Part shown: positions 23,501 through 35,512 of the stretch, one piece after another
Layout of the letters: each line of letters begins with the position of its first letter
How positions within the stretch are numbered: position 1 is the first letter of the stretch
Assembly (NCBI GenBank): GCA_947034895.1
Contig: OX344764.1
Location: 16,368,001-16,432,000, forward strand
Source of the DNA: Rhytidiadelphus loreus
Taxonomy: Eukaryota; Streptophyta; Bryopsida; Hypnales; Hylocomiaceae
Direction of reading: 5' to 3'
DNA length: 64,000 bases
The notes under the pieces: model-generated
Database searches by the model: none
The model's input: the letters and a program-made list of their open reading frames with translations, nothing else
What the model was told of the DNA's origin: nothing
Position numbers and translations under genes: made by a program

Positions 23501-24154
23501 AATTAAAAACCCCGACACAATTCAACACCCTAAGTCACCCTCAAAATTCTCCTACCAACATCAATACCGCATCCTCCAACTCGCCCAATCTCTCCAAATG
23601 GAATTACGGATCATCAGAGAAATCCATACCCTGACACAAAAATGGTCACATTGAAGCACAGAACCATACGAAAAAGGTACCTTCCGATCACCTCCACTGA
23701 AAGCCATACTACAATTCGACTGTAGTGACCTTCAAAGCATCGATTTCAATAGTTCCAAAATGTAGGCTATGATTTCTTCTTTCTATTGGTATAGTTTGTT
23801 ACCTTCCTTAAATATTTCAAAGCGATTTATTTTGAAGTGGTCACTATGGGGCATTTGCGCTGCTAACCCCTATTTCAAAACCCCGACGCAATTCAACAAC
23901 CCTAAGTCATCCTCAAAATTCTCCAGCAAACATCGTCCTCTCATACTCAAAATCGACAGATCTCTCCACCTGGAGCTACGGGTCATAAGAAAAATCCATA
24001 CCCTGACAGAAAAATGTTCACATTCACGCACTACCACAAAACGCACCTTGCGGTCGGCTCGGAGGACATTGAAAGTGCCTGCGGCGTGAGAGACTTGAAT
24101 GCAGGCGACGAGCAGGAGCAGAAGAAGCAGAGCTTTGACTGGGGGCCTAGCCAT
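20524..24154 (-). CDS. RPN1: Ribophorin I, oligosaccharyltransferase subunit 1
   Basis: Subunit of the ER oligosaccharyltransferase that moves the preassembled glycan from dolichol to Asn of nascent proteins. Exon 1 is 24154-24047, exon 2 22284-20524, in phase 0 across a 1762-bp intron; product 622 aa, the usual size. The ATG at 24154 opens a clear signal peptide (MARPPVKALLLLLLLVAC...). The luminal domain follows with family motifs such as VRISTAWKLE, VMFYSLGLPKAYNPGE, FSRFEYQARPGA and FPLFGGWKVAFTLGY. One membrane segment lies at about residues 430-453 (MLILVFFAFFAACIAY), then a cytosolic, helix-rich tail of about 165 residues. No break is seen. The intron has grown by tandem duplication. 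A longer start from a TTG at 24184 is not needed. Confidence 0.97.
22320..24046. repeat. Imperfect tandem repeats filling ribophorin I intron 1
   Basis: About five related units: partial 22340-22420, then roughly 22840-23085, 23165-23410, 23490-23775 and 23865-24046. Each carries an AACCCCGACACAATTCAAC box, a TCCAAACTGGAGCTACGGATC-like box, TCCATACCCTGACA and most carry TTTCAAAACATTGATTTCAA and AAATGTAGG. The unit nearest exon 1 includes the real donor; other units have a decayed copy of exon-1 end plus donor (TGATCGTAAG on the minus strand against GACCGCAAG|GTGCG). Confidence 0.8.
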
Positions 24155-24411
24155 GGCGAGGAGAGGCAGAAGTGGCGACAACAATCTGCTGGAGCTTCAC
24201 CTGCATCAATGGGGCCGGGACGACGATGGTGCACAAGGTTGAAAACACAAGGAGGTTGACGGAACGTGGAGACGAGAGGGGGGGTGGATGAATGGTTCTG
24301 TTGGAATGACGTGTTGTTTGGAGTGTGCGTAACCCCTACGAGAGCCGGCATCCATTGGGTGACTTATGAATGTTTTCAAGAGCTCTCTCACTGCTGGAGT
24401 GACAGGAATTG

Positions 24412-25206
24412 GATGTACAGTCAGGTCCAGCTCATTTACGAATTGCCATTTCTACTGTGTGCATTTTTTTGCATAGCATGGAAGAGAATTGGAATTTTTC
24501 TAAGTCATTTTTCATGGTTTTACATAATATTTTATAGAATGCAATTGGTGCTAATTTTTTTTTAAATTTGATTGCATGGATATGTAGTTAACATCCATAC
24601 GCACATCTTTCATATTAAAAAACACCCCATTAAGTAACAAAAATATAAACTCCCAATAAGGGCTCAATTGAGGCATCATATGACCAAACTTTGTGAAATA
24701 GATATCTCTATATTTTGAATTAGATTTTGGCAAACAAATTGTACCACCATGCTCAAATGTACCAAATTAGTTACTACATGATTGACAAATAGAAAAATCT
24801 AATTATAATAAAGAAGTATCTATTTTATAACATTTGGACATTGTCATCCTAACACTTAAAATTCTATAGAAGGAATTGTCAAACTTCTTTGAAGAAACTT
24901 GCCTAGAAAAAGTTGTGCGTATGGATGTTCTCTACATAATTATACCCATAATCAAACTTAAAAAATTCAACACCAATTGCTTGCAATAAAATATCTTGTA
25001 AAACCATGAAAATTGAATTTTAAAATTCACCAAAAATGATCTCTTGGTTTGTTGAAGCTGAAATTTGGTAGACTTGAGTGCAATTGCATAAGGATGCAAT
25101 GATAATTATATCTACCAAAATCTACCAATTACACTACACATTGAACACAAAAATTTGAAAGCCTCCAATGGGCAATTCGTAAATGAGCTAGACCTAACTG
25201 TACATT
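24412..25206. mobile_element. TIR element of about 795 bp
   Basis: The left end ATGTACAGTCAGGTCCAGC and right end (inverse) ATGTACAGTTAGGTCTAGC continue into CTCATTTACGAATTGCC, a TIR of about 36 bp with few mismatches. No coding sequence inside. Target duplication unclear; superfamily not assigned. It sits in the upstream region of ribophorin I, about 260 bp from its ATG. Confidence 0.75.
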
Positions 25207-26359
25207 CAAGTATATTGGAAAAGCAATTTTTGCCTATTCTTCAACAATGAGATGAGTGTAGTTTCTTGGTGCTTCATGATAATTGTGCAAGATTCTCAAT
25301 CAGTTCATGCACTAGGAATGGGAAGAGAAAAGAAAACTTGCAAAAAATAAAGATATGATATTTAGATTCTTCTCATGCCATAATTAATTTTGTCAAAAAA
25401 TCTCAAAGTGTACATTTGCCTTCTTCCAAGAGACTCTTTGGGTTTGAGGTATTAAACACACAAAAAAAATGTCATTCTTTTTGTCCCAACTAAATAGATG
25501 GTTCAAATGGTCCAAATGGTCCAAAAGTTTGATTTTTGGGTAAGGATATTAGCCTCTTTGAGAGAAAACCAACCCAACTCTTTCATAATTTTCTAAAAAC
25601 TTACTCACACATTATTTTATCAATGAGTTTTCAAAGTTGAAAGCACACAAGTACCTATTTATGCCTTTGATCTTTCTTTCAATGGCCACACTCAAAGTAA
25701 AGAAATGTTTCAACTCCCATTGGTTGCTTTAGATAGCATTTTGGAGTAAGTGAAAGTGGCCATTCGACAACCAAAATATAAGTGACTGTACAAAATAGCT
25801 AGATGGTGGTACTTTTGGATGAGTTTTCTTTAGGATGGTGATTATTAACTTCTATAAATGTTCAATCATCCAATGGGTGGATAATAAAAATTGAGGTAGG
25901 ATTGTAGTGTCCATTTTGAGTAGATAATAATTGCTAGACTTGTACATATAGTACTCACAATTGCTATCCTATAAAAATAAATTTCTCTAATTTAGAGGAG
26001 GTGTCCTAATATGGAACCACTTGGACAAAAGAGGCTCTTAGGGTTTTTATTCAACTACATTTTTTATGTTGAAAGCAAAGTATTCTATGGTATTTGATTA
26101 TTGTAGTCATTTTCAACCTTTGTTATAACAATCATGAGTATTTTATGTAAATTAAGACAAACATTTCAATTTACCACCAATACCTTGAAGGATACCACTC
26201 GTGACTAATGAAAAGCATTGATTTCTAATTATTCACTTTTCACAATTAATACTATTTTTATAAAATCAATCCCAAAATCAAATTTAAATATTGAATATTT
26301 TAGATGCTCTTTTTCCATTTCATATTTAAAAATTGGATTTAATTTGATGTCTAATGTTG
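25207..26359. other. AT-rich intergenic stretch, no gene seen
   Basis: No gene, RNA gene or repeat border that I can support. Confidence 0.5.
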
Positions 26360-27270
26360 TTAATCCCTAAAGTACTAAGGCCTTTTTTTTAATTAAATTC
26401 CATTCAAATCAACCATTTCTATTGCAAAGTGCAAACTTTAGGAATTATTTTTTTGCACATCTAACTGTAGTATCTTACACCAGACTAGTATGAAAATTTC
26501 TGAAAGAAATTTCAGAAACTTTGATTGCATGGATTGCAAGATATTTGTGTTTGGTGAAAAAAAACTGTATTTTTTGCATCTTGCTCAACTAGAATTTAAC
26601 GCTTTGAATCCTCTTAGCTTAAACTTTTTGCAGTTCCAATATTGAATTAAAAGAATTTTTATGTTGAAAAATTGAGTTGAAAGTCTAGGAAAAAAAACTA
26701 AAAGAAAACACAATTGATTTTCATTCTTTATGAAATTGTTAAGTAGAAGTAGATATAAAATAGAAGGAAAAAATAATTAAATTGTTAATAGGTCTAAGTT
26801 GAAACACAATAATCCCAATGGTGAGATTTTTCTAGCAAGCAAACTAAATCCTATTAATTTTTTTTTTTTAAATTGTGAAAATTGAGTTACAAAATTAATC
26901 TTATAAGTTATTTTTTCAAGCAGATGCTTAGATTGCCCCAATACCCGAGCCAGTCCATAACTTTCTCATCACTAATCTAAATAGAATGAATCAAATCTTT
27001 CTATGTAGAAAAAATAGTTTCTATAAGATTCAAAAATTTCAAAATTTTATTTTGAATTTTTGTGATTTTTTATGCATTTCTTGACAAAAATTGTTTAGAG
27101 CTTAGGTGGCATAACTTTTGCTCCCAAGCACTAATTCAAATAAAAAGTATAGTGTTTTCCTTGTCCTCAAAAAATGTTTCTAAAAATCAAGACAAAAATT
27201 GAGACTATAGGAGCCTAGTACCATAAATCCATTTTGTCTTTGGAATGGACAATAGGACTTTAGGAGTTAA
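26360..27270. mobile_element. Family B TTAA element, copy 3
   Basis: Bounded by TTAA at 26360 and 27267. Left end TTAATCCCTAAAGTACTAAG, right end GACTTTAGGAGTTAA; interior as in copy 1 (GGCATAACTTTTGCTC; CCATAAATCCATTTTGTC). 911 bp, non-coding. Confidence 0.7.
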
Positions 27271-29076
27271 AGTTTTATAAACTATTAAAGTACAACAATC
27301 TAACTAAGCATCTACAAATACTATAGGACATGTTAATTTACTTAAAACTTCATATTGTATCCAACTAGTATATATTTCACTACATGATTGGAATCTTCTC
27401 AAGAAAAGGAATAAATCTAAAAAAATATTATACTCAAATAATAATAGAAGACACTAAAAAACATCCTAGACCTAGACAAATGGGTTCCTTACCATACAAA
27501 CATAGTAATGTGTTTCTTAAATTTTGATAGAAATTCATAGTAAAGAAAAGAGCATAATGTATTATAACATATATGTATCTAAAACCATTACCCCTCTAAT
27601 TGTCATATTGAGGTCTTTTGAAGTATATTGATATGACCTAAATTCACTGTTGTAGAGTGTCTTCAATTTTTACATAGTACAATATGATAGCAATATAATA
27701 GAACCTTCATTGAATGGTTTTGAATTTTTTAAAGATGATTCAAAGTTATCCCTATATGACACTTTTAGATATCTCCAAATTTTGATTTTGAATTTTTTAA
27801 ATTTACAACAACAAATATTCTTCCCAAAATATAATTGTTTTTTTGAAAAATTACAATTTTCATAGTCTACAACTAAAGAATAACCTAAATAGTAATTTGG
27901 ACTCCTATTTATACAAACAAATAGTTTATGGTAAATACACTTATAATCATCATTACTAATTATAACTTTATATAGTTATTATTTTTAAATATAGACTATG
28001 TTTATTAGAGCTTATTAGCAATTGAATGAAGATTTCAACACACTTTTGTAGTATTCATTATTTGGATGCCGTATAACTAAGCTAACTTCAAATTTTCAAA
28101 ATACTATCTTTAGGCATATCCCAAACCAACACTACACTCTCAGACTCATGTTCAATTGTATATATCTTGTATAATCAATATCTAGATTTTTGTAACACTA
28201 TTTGGTTCACATGTTGCATATTGGATAATGTTGATTATAGTTGTACATATTATATATAATTCTCCATAATACAATAAAGAAGGATCATCCAAATTCAAGT
28301 ATGTTTCCATAACCGAGCCTTAGAAAAACAAGAGAAAAACTAGATGCTTGTTGCACTCTCTTCAAAGTGTAAACATTGGAAATAGGGCACAGTTTTAGAA
28401 AATCATGCAATTCAACTTTGACCTCTTTTGACTTTTGCACATTATATTCAAATATTGTTCTTGGATTTCCCACAACTTTATTGCAGAATTGTCTTTTATA
28501 AGTGATTAAAAAATGACAGCTTTCCAACACTCAATAATGCTTGTCACAGAAACTAACTTGCTCAGTTCAACATGACCCTACCTTACACATCCATGACTTA
28601 AGTTAACACAAACAAACAACTGCAAGCATGAAACCAATTTGTTTTTGAAAGCATCTTCAAATTACATCTGTGCACCATTTGGAAGAACATCAAAAGTCAG
28701 CAACAAATTCACAGCCAGCTCCAGCTTCCGTCCTTCCACCCACCCACCAAGACTAACCATTTCACAATATTAACACGAGTCCCTAAGCTCGCCATAGTAA
28801 TTACCCTAATTCCTCCACTTAATTAGCACCCTGTCTCCTAATCAAACTGGTCATGAATGCACTTTCCTACCTCAAAAGATGACCCAAAGGAGTTTCAGTC
28901 GAAGGTCTATAATTCAAGGTCCTTATTGTTTTTTTCAAGGTCAGAGAAAATTTCAATTTGTGGTACTAAAACAAAGTACTGTTTTTTCAAGCTCATTCAA
29001 CGATCTCTGCAGCTCATCAAGGTGAACTCATGACCTAAGTATCAAACTTTTCACTTGAGAGTAGAATCGATCGAAC
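27271..29076. other. AT-rich intergenic stretch; 3' flank of the COBRA gene
   Basis: To about 28540 the sequence is AT-rich without a supportable gene. From there to 29076 the composition is more even and probably includes the COBRA 3' UTR. Confidence 0.45.
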
Positions 29077-32000
29077 CTAAACAAACGCAGCTAGCTCAAG
29101 CACAAGAGGGAATGCTACTGTGCAGATGAGCACAGAAACGAGAGTTGTTATTGCGACTCTTAAGCTGGAGCTGCTGCTTGGTAAAGTTGGATATTGATCT
29201 GCTTGCGGAAGGACACACTCGTCGCCGTTGAAGAGGACATGTAGTGGGAATCCCCAGCCGTTGGCCAAGGAGAAGGAGGAATCTTTCCTGAACAGAATCT
29301 CGGATTGCACGTTTCCGTCGGGTCCTGCTGACATGAGCATGTCGTTGTAGAACTTCACGCCCCAGAAGATGGCCGAATTGTCTGTCAGTTCGCAACAAGG
29401 AATTCATTGTCAGTGTTGATTTAGAGTTGTGAAGAATGACGGCACTCTATTTTTTTAAGAAAAATTGACACCTTAGCGCTCATAGTGGTCCAAAGTGGTC
29501 ACTTCCAAGCTTAGAAATAAACCAGTTAGAAAGCTTTTAGAATTTAGGCTGGTCACAGAATGAACCAATTGTAAGAAGGATTGTAAGAAGAAATGATCAA
29601 ATTTCTTACATTTTTGAACAGCAATCAATGTTGATGAAAGCTGCTATAATCAACTAAGGTAAGTTAGAGACCCTATAAATTTGTGCCACAATTCAGAAGT
29701 CACCCTATTTGTGTCACTCTGCATGTAACTATCACCAATGGACATTTCAAATTTTCAAATTTGCTCTACTGATAGTTTACATAGATATCAAGTGTTAGAC
29801 ACGACATTCAAGTGAGAGTCAAGAGTGCTTACTAATAGCATATTTCCCGTATGGGTTCAATGGTTTGTAGCTGAAGCTGAAGGCTTCCGTGAAGTTTTGA
29901 AAGTTGGGGTGCATGGCCACCATGTTCCAGAGCGTGTAGTTTCGAGTGACGTCGCGGTTGGTGATGGTGATCTTCACCCTCCAGTATTCCTGATAGTTCA
30001 GCTTAATGTGCCAGTGGATCTTGACTGGACACATGTCGTTGGTGCAGTACAGCATATCTGGTGACGATTGTTGGTTGCTCTTCGTGGCATTGAGTGTCAG
30101 TGGAAGATGTGGGTCAAACCTGGACAACCAAAATATAGGCTCATTAGAATAGGCTCATTATACCAATTCATGACCCAAGGAATCAGATCGTACGTTAATT
30201 TCCAGTGTGCTTTCAAACGATTAGATCGAGGAAAACATAGCCTTAGTTTATGATTCGGTTAATAACCACAGAATAATAAAAAAAAATACTTAAGTGCCTA
30301 ATAGAAAGCAGCCACTCTGAAAGAAGAGGAAAAGTAAATCAGTCTAACGCACCGGTTGATGCACTTCTGATTGTTCGTATCCACTCCATTTTGGGGCAGA
30401 ATTGGGGCTGTAGTATTTGGTAGACAGTCGCAAGCACACTTGGGACATGGCACAATGGTTTCGTTGTAGAAAGCCGAGAAAGACACACAGCACGTCGCTG
30501 CTTTATGCGCGAGAGACTGAGTGTATGCGCATGTCACGTTCCAGGTCACTGTTCCAAATCACAGAGCAGCAACAACGGTAAGCGAAAAAGTTGGCATATT
30601 TAACCGAGTGCAAATGGCCAAAATTAAGTGACTGCCTCGATCTATTAGTCGTGGACCTAGAAGTTTTATAATCAACTTACAAAATATTCCGCATGAAAGA
30701 AAGAAATCATGTACTAACTGCATCTTTCATCGAAAGAAATCTACGGGTGAATTAGAAAGTACTAAATATAATTGACTATTAGTTTCCGAAGAGAAACTTC
30801 GTGTTTTATTTAGGTTGGGCACTCAGGGCACAGCAGGTGATCCTTCCTCATATTGCAAACGTTCTAGCAAGCACCGTTAAAGAATAGTTTGTAAGGACTT
30901 GTTTTGCAGGTGTCTGACATTAATTTTGTGCCGTCAGTACTAATTAGGCTAGGGCAGATCAGTGGCACTTATCGGATATTCACGACGTCGTCACTTTTCA
31001 AGCTAAGGCACAAGTCTTGAAACCTAAATCTATAGCACTAAGTCTAAAGCAGTCGTAGTTTATAGAGCTTTCTGAGGCTGAATGTTGTGATTTGGATCAG
31101 TGTAACAGAATTGACCTTGAAGTCTAACCCATCGATCAAGCACCAAATGAATCCCTGAAGGCTTGCTAGTGGTACGTTTTCTTCATGGAAATTATTTCTA
31201 TTCCACCCTCCACTAATTAGAACAATGTGACTAAACTACTTAACACGCACAAAAAGTAAAAAAAACAGTGTGAAGTCTCCAAAGAAAGTACTGAGTCATC
31301 ACTTACTGAAGGGTTGCGTAGTCAGTCTTTTTCATGGAAATTAGTTTCAATTTCGTAAGATATCTACTCCGCAATTTTGAAATAATGTGACTAAATTAGC
31401 ACCACATTCACAAAAAAGATAAGCCAGTGTGAATCCTCCAATGAACTTCAGTCTCTGGAACGAAATTAATTAAAACCAATGTGACTAAATTAGTATCACA
31501 ATCACAAACCGGACTCCAAATCGTTAGTCACACTTACTGAAGGCTAGCGTGGTTCGTCTCCCATCCGGCGTCAGAAACTTCGTCTTGGCCACCACTTCAG
31601 CCTTGCTGCACGTATACCCCGGCCCCGGCGTCAAGAGCGTGAAATTCTTCGGCAACTGAATCGTCTTATTCGTGCTCCCCGTTGCCCCCACCACGATCTG
31701 GAAGGACGCCACCGAAGTCCCTGGGTCTTGCATGTAGGAGGACAGCACGCCGCCCCTGCAGCAGTTGGCGGTCTGCTGGTTGTAGGGCACCCCTGGAAGT
31801 AGGTCGATGACCGCGGGCGTCTTGCTGCAGCAGTGGGGGAGGCTGCTCTTATACTTGGAGCAGTCGCCTTGCTCCCGAGTCTCGGCGCCGATCAGGTTCC
31901 AGATCACTTCTTTCTTGGACCACGACCAGCCCAAGATCCAGCCGGGGGCTTGGATGTGGCGGTACATCTGGTAGTTGTACATGGTCACGATGGCCTGCAA

Positions 32001-33332
32001 GGAAATTGAGAAGATCACCAACTTAATTAACTTGGTTGAGGATGTGTATGTTTCAGATGACCGGAGTGATGAGGACTGTTAAGCTCTAGATTGGACATGA
32101 AATGATCCATTTTGTTACAATGGCGTGATTCAACCTGGCGTTAGGAATTGGGTCATGCATCTATCTACGCGTACAAATCTCTAAAAGCTGGGACATGTAG
32201 AGATTCACATTAATTTCAGGTCGCACCACTGCTAATGGATCGAAATTGGCCTTTAATCCGGCCCTTTCGGACATTACCCTCCGCGGTAAACAGCTGAATC
32301 TTGGAGATCTGTGACTTTCTGATCAAGGGAGTGGGAAGGATGGGGTTGAGACTCTGACGAAACCACCAGCTTCTCGAAATTGGCCTTGAATCTGGTCTCT
32401 TGGGACACAGCCCTCTCCAATAACTAGATCCAGACAGCCAAATCTTGGAGATGTATGGCTAGAGCAAACAGAGAGGGGAGTATGGGGTTATGACCTTGAA
32501 CCCGTCTCTCTTCTCAACTGCATTGGGTCATGTGACAATGAAAGTGAAAGGAGAGGGTTACGAAAAATTATAGAGGACCTGATCTTGATACCTGTTACGA
32601 ACAGCAACTCATTTCTACTAGTGTTTTTCGCTTGTTTAATTGTTCAAGTGGCAACCATTGGGAGTAACCAAGACTTGGCTAAATTGGTGGATCGCTACGT
32701 AACCATCTTTGAAATGGAAATCAGGGGTTGTTTACTGTCCCTTTAATAGTGATTGTCTACAACCTCCCAGTGTTTGAATGATTGCATAAGCAATCATCAA
32801 ATACAATGAGTGAGAAAAATATTTGATCGATCTCAAAGACAGTTTGGCTCTGACTTGTTTTACCCAAGCTTGCGATCTCTCCAGTGACCTCTATAATTGG
32901 GAAATCTCTCAATGAAAGCACACTCGTACATCTTGGTAAAATCGACTAAACAGTGTTTTTCTACCTGACTTTCAGAAGCAAAGTCGGTCAGAAAGAAAAA
33001 TCAAGCATCCAATGAAAGCATACTGTTGGAATTCTTGTAGAATACTTACCCTATACCCATCGCCAGTCCACTCCACAACGTCCCACTTTATGGTGATGTT
33101 TCCATTGGGATCCATTTTATCAAACGCCGCATCTGCACAACGTACACACAAGAAGTTAATCCCACAATGTGAATACACTTGATGTAAAGTCTTCTCAAAT
33201 CCTACTTAGACAGGATCGACTTCAAAATACTGAAAACATTTGAAGAGTGTGAATTCCGTCCGTACCGGCACATTGGAAGGCAGCAAGCAAAACCAGTGTC
33301 ACTGAGAGCCAGTACACTCTCGAAGTCCTCAT
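29077..33332 (-). CDS. COBRA-like GPI-anchored cell-wall protein
   Basis: COBRA proteins sit on the outer plasma membrane by a GPI anchor and guide cellulose deposition and oriented growth. Six exons, all phases consistent: 33332-33266, 33132-33050, 31994-31538, 30548-30353, 30119-29833, 29381-29077; 464 aa, a normal length. The signal peptide is about residues 1-22 (VYWLSVTLVLLAAFQC). The domain follows with DPNGNITIKWDVVEWT, YRHIQAPGWILGWSW, EQGDCSKYKSSLPHCC, VDLLPGVPYNQQTANCC, the MTWNVTC segment and the hallmark CCVS at about residue 222, then EYWRVKITITNR and GWGFPLHVLFNGDECVLP. The C-terminus has a serine cluster followed by 28 mostly hydrophobic residues, fitting GPI attachment. No lesion is visible. 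Intron 2 carries repeat R. The 5' part is copied, decayed, at 39045-41225. Confidence 0.97.
32572..32968 (-). repeat. Intron-associated repeat R, copy 3
   Basis: Lies in COBRA intron 2, in the sense of the transcript. On the minus strand it starts GTCAGGTAGAAAAACAC and ends GATCAAGATCAGGTCC-like sequence (GATCAGGTCC at 32575). Shared landmarks are the same as in copies 1 and 2. A truncated fourth copy at about 39355-39470 came with the COBRA segmental duplication. Confidence 0.75.
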
Positions 33333-34582
33333 GGCGATCCAAATGTGAATCCAAACAAAAGCTCTTGTTCAGAAAGTTCAACCGCTTCAAATTGCAAGCA
33401 ACTGTTGCAGCATTGATTTCCTTCCCAACACCTGCCATAGCCAGCAATTAATCACATTGAAAACGTGCTCATATCACATCTGACCTCTACAACTTACAGT
33501 AGTCTCGCATTTCAGAAAATCCAAACCCGCCATGACGACCAACGTCAGGTGCATACACACACACACACACCTGTCCAACAAATTAAAAATTCCGAAGCTT
33601 TCTAAAGCACCGGCCATTGTTCGCTTACCTTTCACAAATCCTCCACAGGAGCTCTCATGCTCCTTACTGTAACCATCGCCTTGTGAGTACTGTGAGATCG
33701 ACCTGTACCGACATGAAGTTTACAACCTGAAACTCAAAACCGTGTCAAACGTGAAGATCGAAACTCTTCCTAAAATGCAGAGCTAGCTTTCCAAAAGCTT
33801 CAAGCTTCGGCCACTAGCTACGTCCGCCCTAGCTCGAGCTGCACGAACTGCAACGGCCACACCACACACTCAGTGGCGAAACTTTCAATGCACTGTTACA
33901 GGAACCTTTGCAACACCATGACCCAAAACTTAACGATGAGTACGTCTCGATCGATCCGCCAACCCAGGTCCGCCTACCAGAAGTTTTATTGCGCAAATCA
34001 AACTTCTATTGCTGCAGACGGTGGAGATCGATCAAGAGGGAGAAAGCTTGAAGCTTTTGGAAAAATGAAGAGGTAATGATCTGTCTGTCTGTCTGAGAGT
34101 TGGAACCAATCGAGGACCTGGCCGAGGGGAGGCAAGCTCACTAAGTTAGAAGCTGGCAATGGCTGAAAGGGAGGAGAGGCTGGGAGAGGCTTGGGTAGCT
34201 CGCTGCCTTCGTTTCCAATCAATACTGCTGACAAAGTACAGTGGCGCCATGAATAATATCAGGTCTGTCATTGTGGACTTCGACCTCACTGGTGCCCCCA
34301 CGGCTCTCAATCAAAAGGTAACTATCAGCTTCACTTATTGGAGCTGGCTAGCTTGTTAAGTTAGCCCTGCTCTTGCTTCCATGAAGTGTTCTGGGTATCA
34401 TACAGCCATGGAAACGAATCTTACACACTGTCTGTCAGGGTCGTAGTTAGGGTGAGTGGATCAGTGTTGTACGTGTATGTTAGGTTACTTTGGGCATGCA
34501 TGTCTCAGGATATGTATGTGTTTTGTATCAAATACATGGAAGGGTGATTTTTTAATTTAAAACCCTACTTTGTCAATATACT
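33333..34582. other. Upstream region of the COBRA gene
   Basis: Promoter and 5' UTR of the minus-strand COBRA gene probably lie here; a CA repeat is at 33558-33571. The part to about 34370 is matched by the decayed copy at 39895-41225, so it belonged to the duplicated unit. No independent gene found. Confidence 0.5.
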
Positions 34583-35512
34583 TTAACCCTTAAAAGACCG
34601 TCACTATACTTTCACCAAAAATGCTCCAAAACTGCCATTTTTAGTACAAGTACCAAAATTTTGAATTTTTTTTTTGACATATCTAACCGTAGGATCTTGT
34701 ATTATATAGTATCAAAAACATGTGGTAAAATTTTCAGACATTTCCACCGGGTGGATTGCAAGATATAAGCATTCAAATTAACTAAAATAAATTTTTTTAC
34801 CCTGCGAAAAGCAGGACAGCTGCACTTCACAAGCTCACATTTTTATGAAAAAATGACCTAAATGGTGGTGATTCTTTGCATTTGTTTTCCTAGACAAGTT
34901 GGCCACATGCTTGAAAATTTTCAAATCATTTGGAATAGTACAACATATAGGAAAAAAATAGTAAGTAGGTAGTAGTAGAGAATGATTAGAAATACTAGAT
35001 TATTTACAATTTAAATATGGAATTAAATTTTTTCAATCCCAATGGTTGAAATGTTGTAATAATGTATCTACATCCTATGATTTTATTTTTGTCCAAAAAT
35101 ATTGAAAATTGGGTAAGATAAAGGATTTCAAAGTTTATTTTAGAATAGAAAATCCAAAACTGCCCGCAAACAAAAAATCCTCATAACTTTTGACTCATTG
35201 ATCAAAATGGAATGATTCAAAGCTTTTTTTGTATATGAAACTCTAGAAAATCAATTCCAAATTTTTGTTTATGAAAAAAGTGATTTTATCTGATCTGCCC
35301 GAACTGCCCGGTTGGAAAAAAAAGTAACATATTAGGCTATAACTTTTGACTCATATTTCCAAATGTCTTTAAATTTTGGTGCATATGAAAGATCTTCCTT
35401 GCCCCCACATTCTATTAAAATTTCAGCCCAAAATATGAAAATCTTTGCTCATAGGTACCTGCCCAAAAAATTTATACAGCCAAAAAACACAGTCCGGTCC
35501 TTTAGGGGTTAA
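34583..35512. mobile_element. Family B TTAA element, copy 4
   Basis: Starts TTAACCCTTAAAAGACCG and ends CCGGTCCTTTAGGGGTTAA: TTAA-bounded, 930 bp, interior related to copies 1-3 (AAAACTGCCATTTTTAG; TAACCGTAGGATCTTG). Non-coding. Confidence 0.75.

Noticed and set aside
33202..33447. 81-codon minus frame over COBRA exon 1
   Set aside because: It is out of frame with the signal peptide and runs through the splice donor.
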